DNA from: Pirellulaceae bacterium
GTDB taxonomy: Bacteria; Planctomycetota; Planctomycetia; Pirellulales; Pirellulaceae
DNA length: 64,000 bases
Direction: 5' to 3'
Assembly (NCBI GenBank): GCA_019636375.1
Contig: JAHBXS010000002.1
Location: 1,019,621 to 1,083,620, forward strand
Under the pieces are notes generated by a model. The model had not been told where the DNA came from. It searched no databases and worked only from the letters and a program-made list of their open reading frames with translations. The translations under genes were made by a program, and so were the position numbers. Numbering within the stretch: the first letter of the stretch is position 1; each line of letters begins with the position of its first letter. This document shows positions 63,631 to 64,000 of the stretch, piece by piece.

Positions 63631-64000
63631 GTGCCGCTTTTACACTTCGGCAATCGAACGATTGCCAAATGCCTAGATTCCGAACCAGACTGTCCCTAGC
63701 ATTCCTGGCAACAGGGCAATCAAGACCGTTGATCCTGAGACAATGATTCCATAGTTCTTTCCTGCATACTTTCACATACGGTCGTTGACCGACGTAAGGC
63801 TTGAGAAGCCAGGCTCGCTTCGCCGTTAGCCAATTGGTTAAGTTAAAAAAGCAAGGACAAACTTGTTGAAGAAATTCTTGCAGCTCCAATCGGCGATTTT
63901 TTTGCGAAGCAGCCTCAAACTCATCTGTCAACCAGTCAAGAGTCATTTCGCCGCGGTTCACTGCCGCTCCTCTAGTTTCTGCTTGTCTCCGGCATGACCC
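63631..64000. other. window end, mostly non-coding
   Basis: Apart from the kinase-like fragment, this part holds no gene I can support; the minus-strand open frame that runs on to 63407 passes through the terminator hairpin and into paralog 3, and is not coding. Confidence 0.45.
63857..63961 (-). pseudogene. truncated N-terminus of a planctomycete Ser/Thr kinase-like gene
   Basis: The first about 35 residues (DWLTDEFEAASQKNRRLELQEFLQQV) resemble the N-terminal LADGFEAGWIEGTRPDLLEFLKQV of the kinase at 52102. After CPCFF the frame continues into sequence with no kinase character, so a short kinase-like start joined to unrelated sequence is the likely reading. Confidence 0.35.

Noticed and set aside
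63407..63961. 184-residue minus-strand gene
   Set aside because: It runs through a terminator hairpin and into the antisense of GWY paralog 3; only the N-terminal about 35 residues resemble a protein, a kinase leader.
1..64000. tRNA and rRNA genes
   Set aside because: No tRNA-like TPsiC (GGTTCGAATCC-type) arms in a cloverleaf context and no rRNA segments were seen by eye; a covariance-model search would be decisive.

Overview
The window looks like a piece of a planctomycete chromosome (Planctomycetota, most likely Pirellulales-like), judged from gene families only. The main clues are a PVC-type dehydrogenase/cytochrome c protein with signal peptide, propeller and CxxCH; two large secreted proteins with the planctomycetal N-terminal motif ([21 protein letters not shown]); an ECF sigma factor between them; a membrane-anchored Ser/Thr kinase with a long TPR array; DUF4190, HTTM and EF-hand proteins; and many genes without a strong Shine-Dalgarno. 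No rRNA, tRNA or CRISPR array was seen.

Layout. 1-7.5 kb: 3' part of a PVC-type dehydrogenase, a TPR protein, two RNA methyltransferases (RsmB/RsmF-like and TrmN6), a DUF4190 protein and a soluble histidine kinase. 7.4-10.4 kb: an EF-hand secreted protein with a clean terminator, then a 26-bp inverted-repeat element (MITE-like, about 100 bp) split by a complete IS4-family insertion sequence with an 11-bp target duplication. 10.4-18.7 kb, minus strand: an HTTM protein, a glucan cluster (GH57 glucanotransferase/amylase, GalT-like nucleotidyltransferase, glycogen synthase GlgA), folK and a small gene with its own promoter and terminator. 19-23.9 kb, plus strand: def-fmt, a small membrane protein, and a translationally coupled pair of a Tes-like (MJ0619-like) radical SAM enzyme and an Lgt-like membrane protein. 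24-28.2 kb: a cysteine-dioxygenase/FAD-NAD(P) fusion divergent from a sigma-54 activator.

28.5-41.3 kb: a PaaK-like adenylate-forming enzyme, folD, a 944-residue membrane lipoprotein with an ABC ATPase, a four-helix-bundle gene bracketed by drifting 7-bp repeat arrays, a second sigma-54 activator with a mutated GAFTGA loop, rplU, a RegA/RegB-like two-component pair and a receiver/HATPase fusion. 41.3-49 kb: an RTX protein with a HEIAH site, the ECF sigma factor, and a 1585-residue metzincin/GEVED/RTX protein holding a 549-bp internal duplication. 49-64 kb: a region of secreted and signalling proteins: an HTH/NTF2-like regulator, three divergent paralogous secreted proteins resembling DUF1036, a PDZ protein, the TPR kinase, a prolyl oligopeptidase, and a secreted alpha/beta-hydrolase-like protein with two PDZ domains.

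The best candidates for undescribed biology are the Tes-like/Lgt-like lipid-enzyme pair, the four-helix-bundle gene inside inverted, stepwise-mutating heptamer arrays, the secreted GWY (DUF1036-like) family with PDZ/hydrolase neighbours, and the GalT-like enzyme overlapping glgA. All functions are inferred by reading translated sequence; no database search was run.
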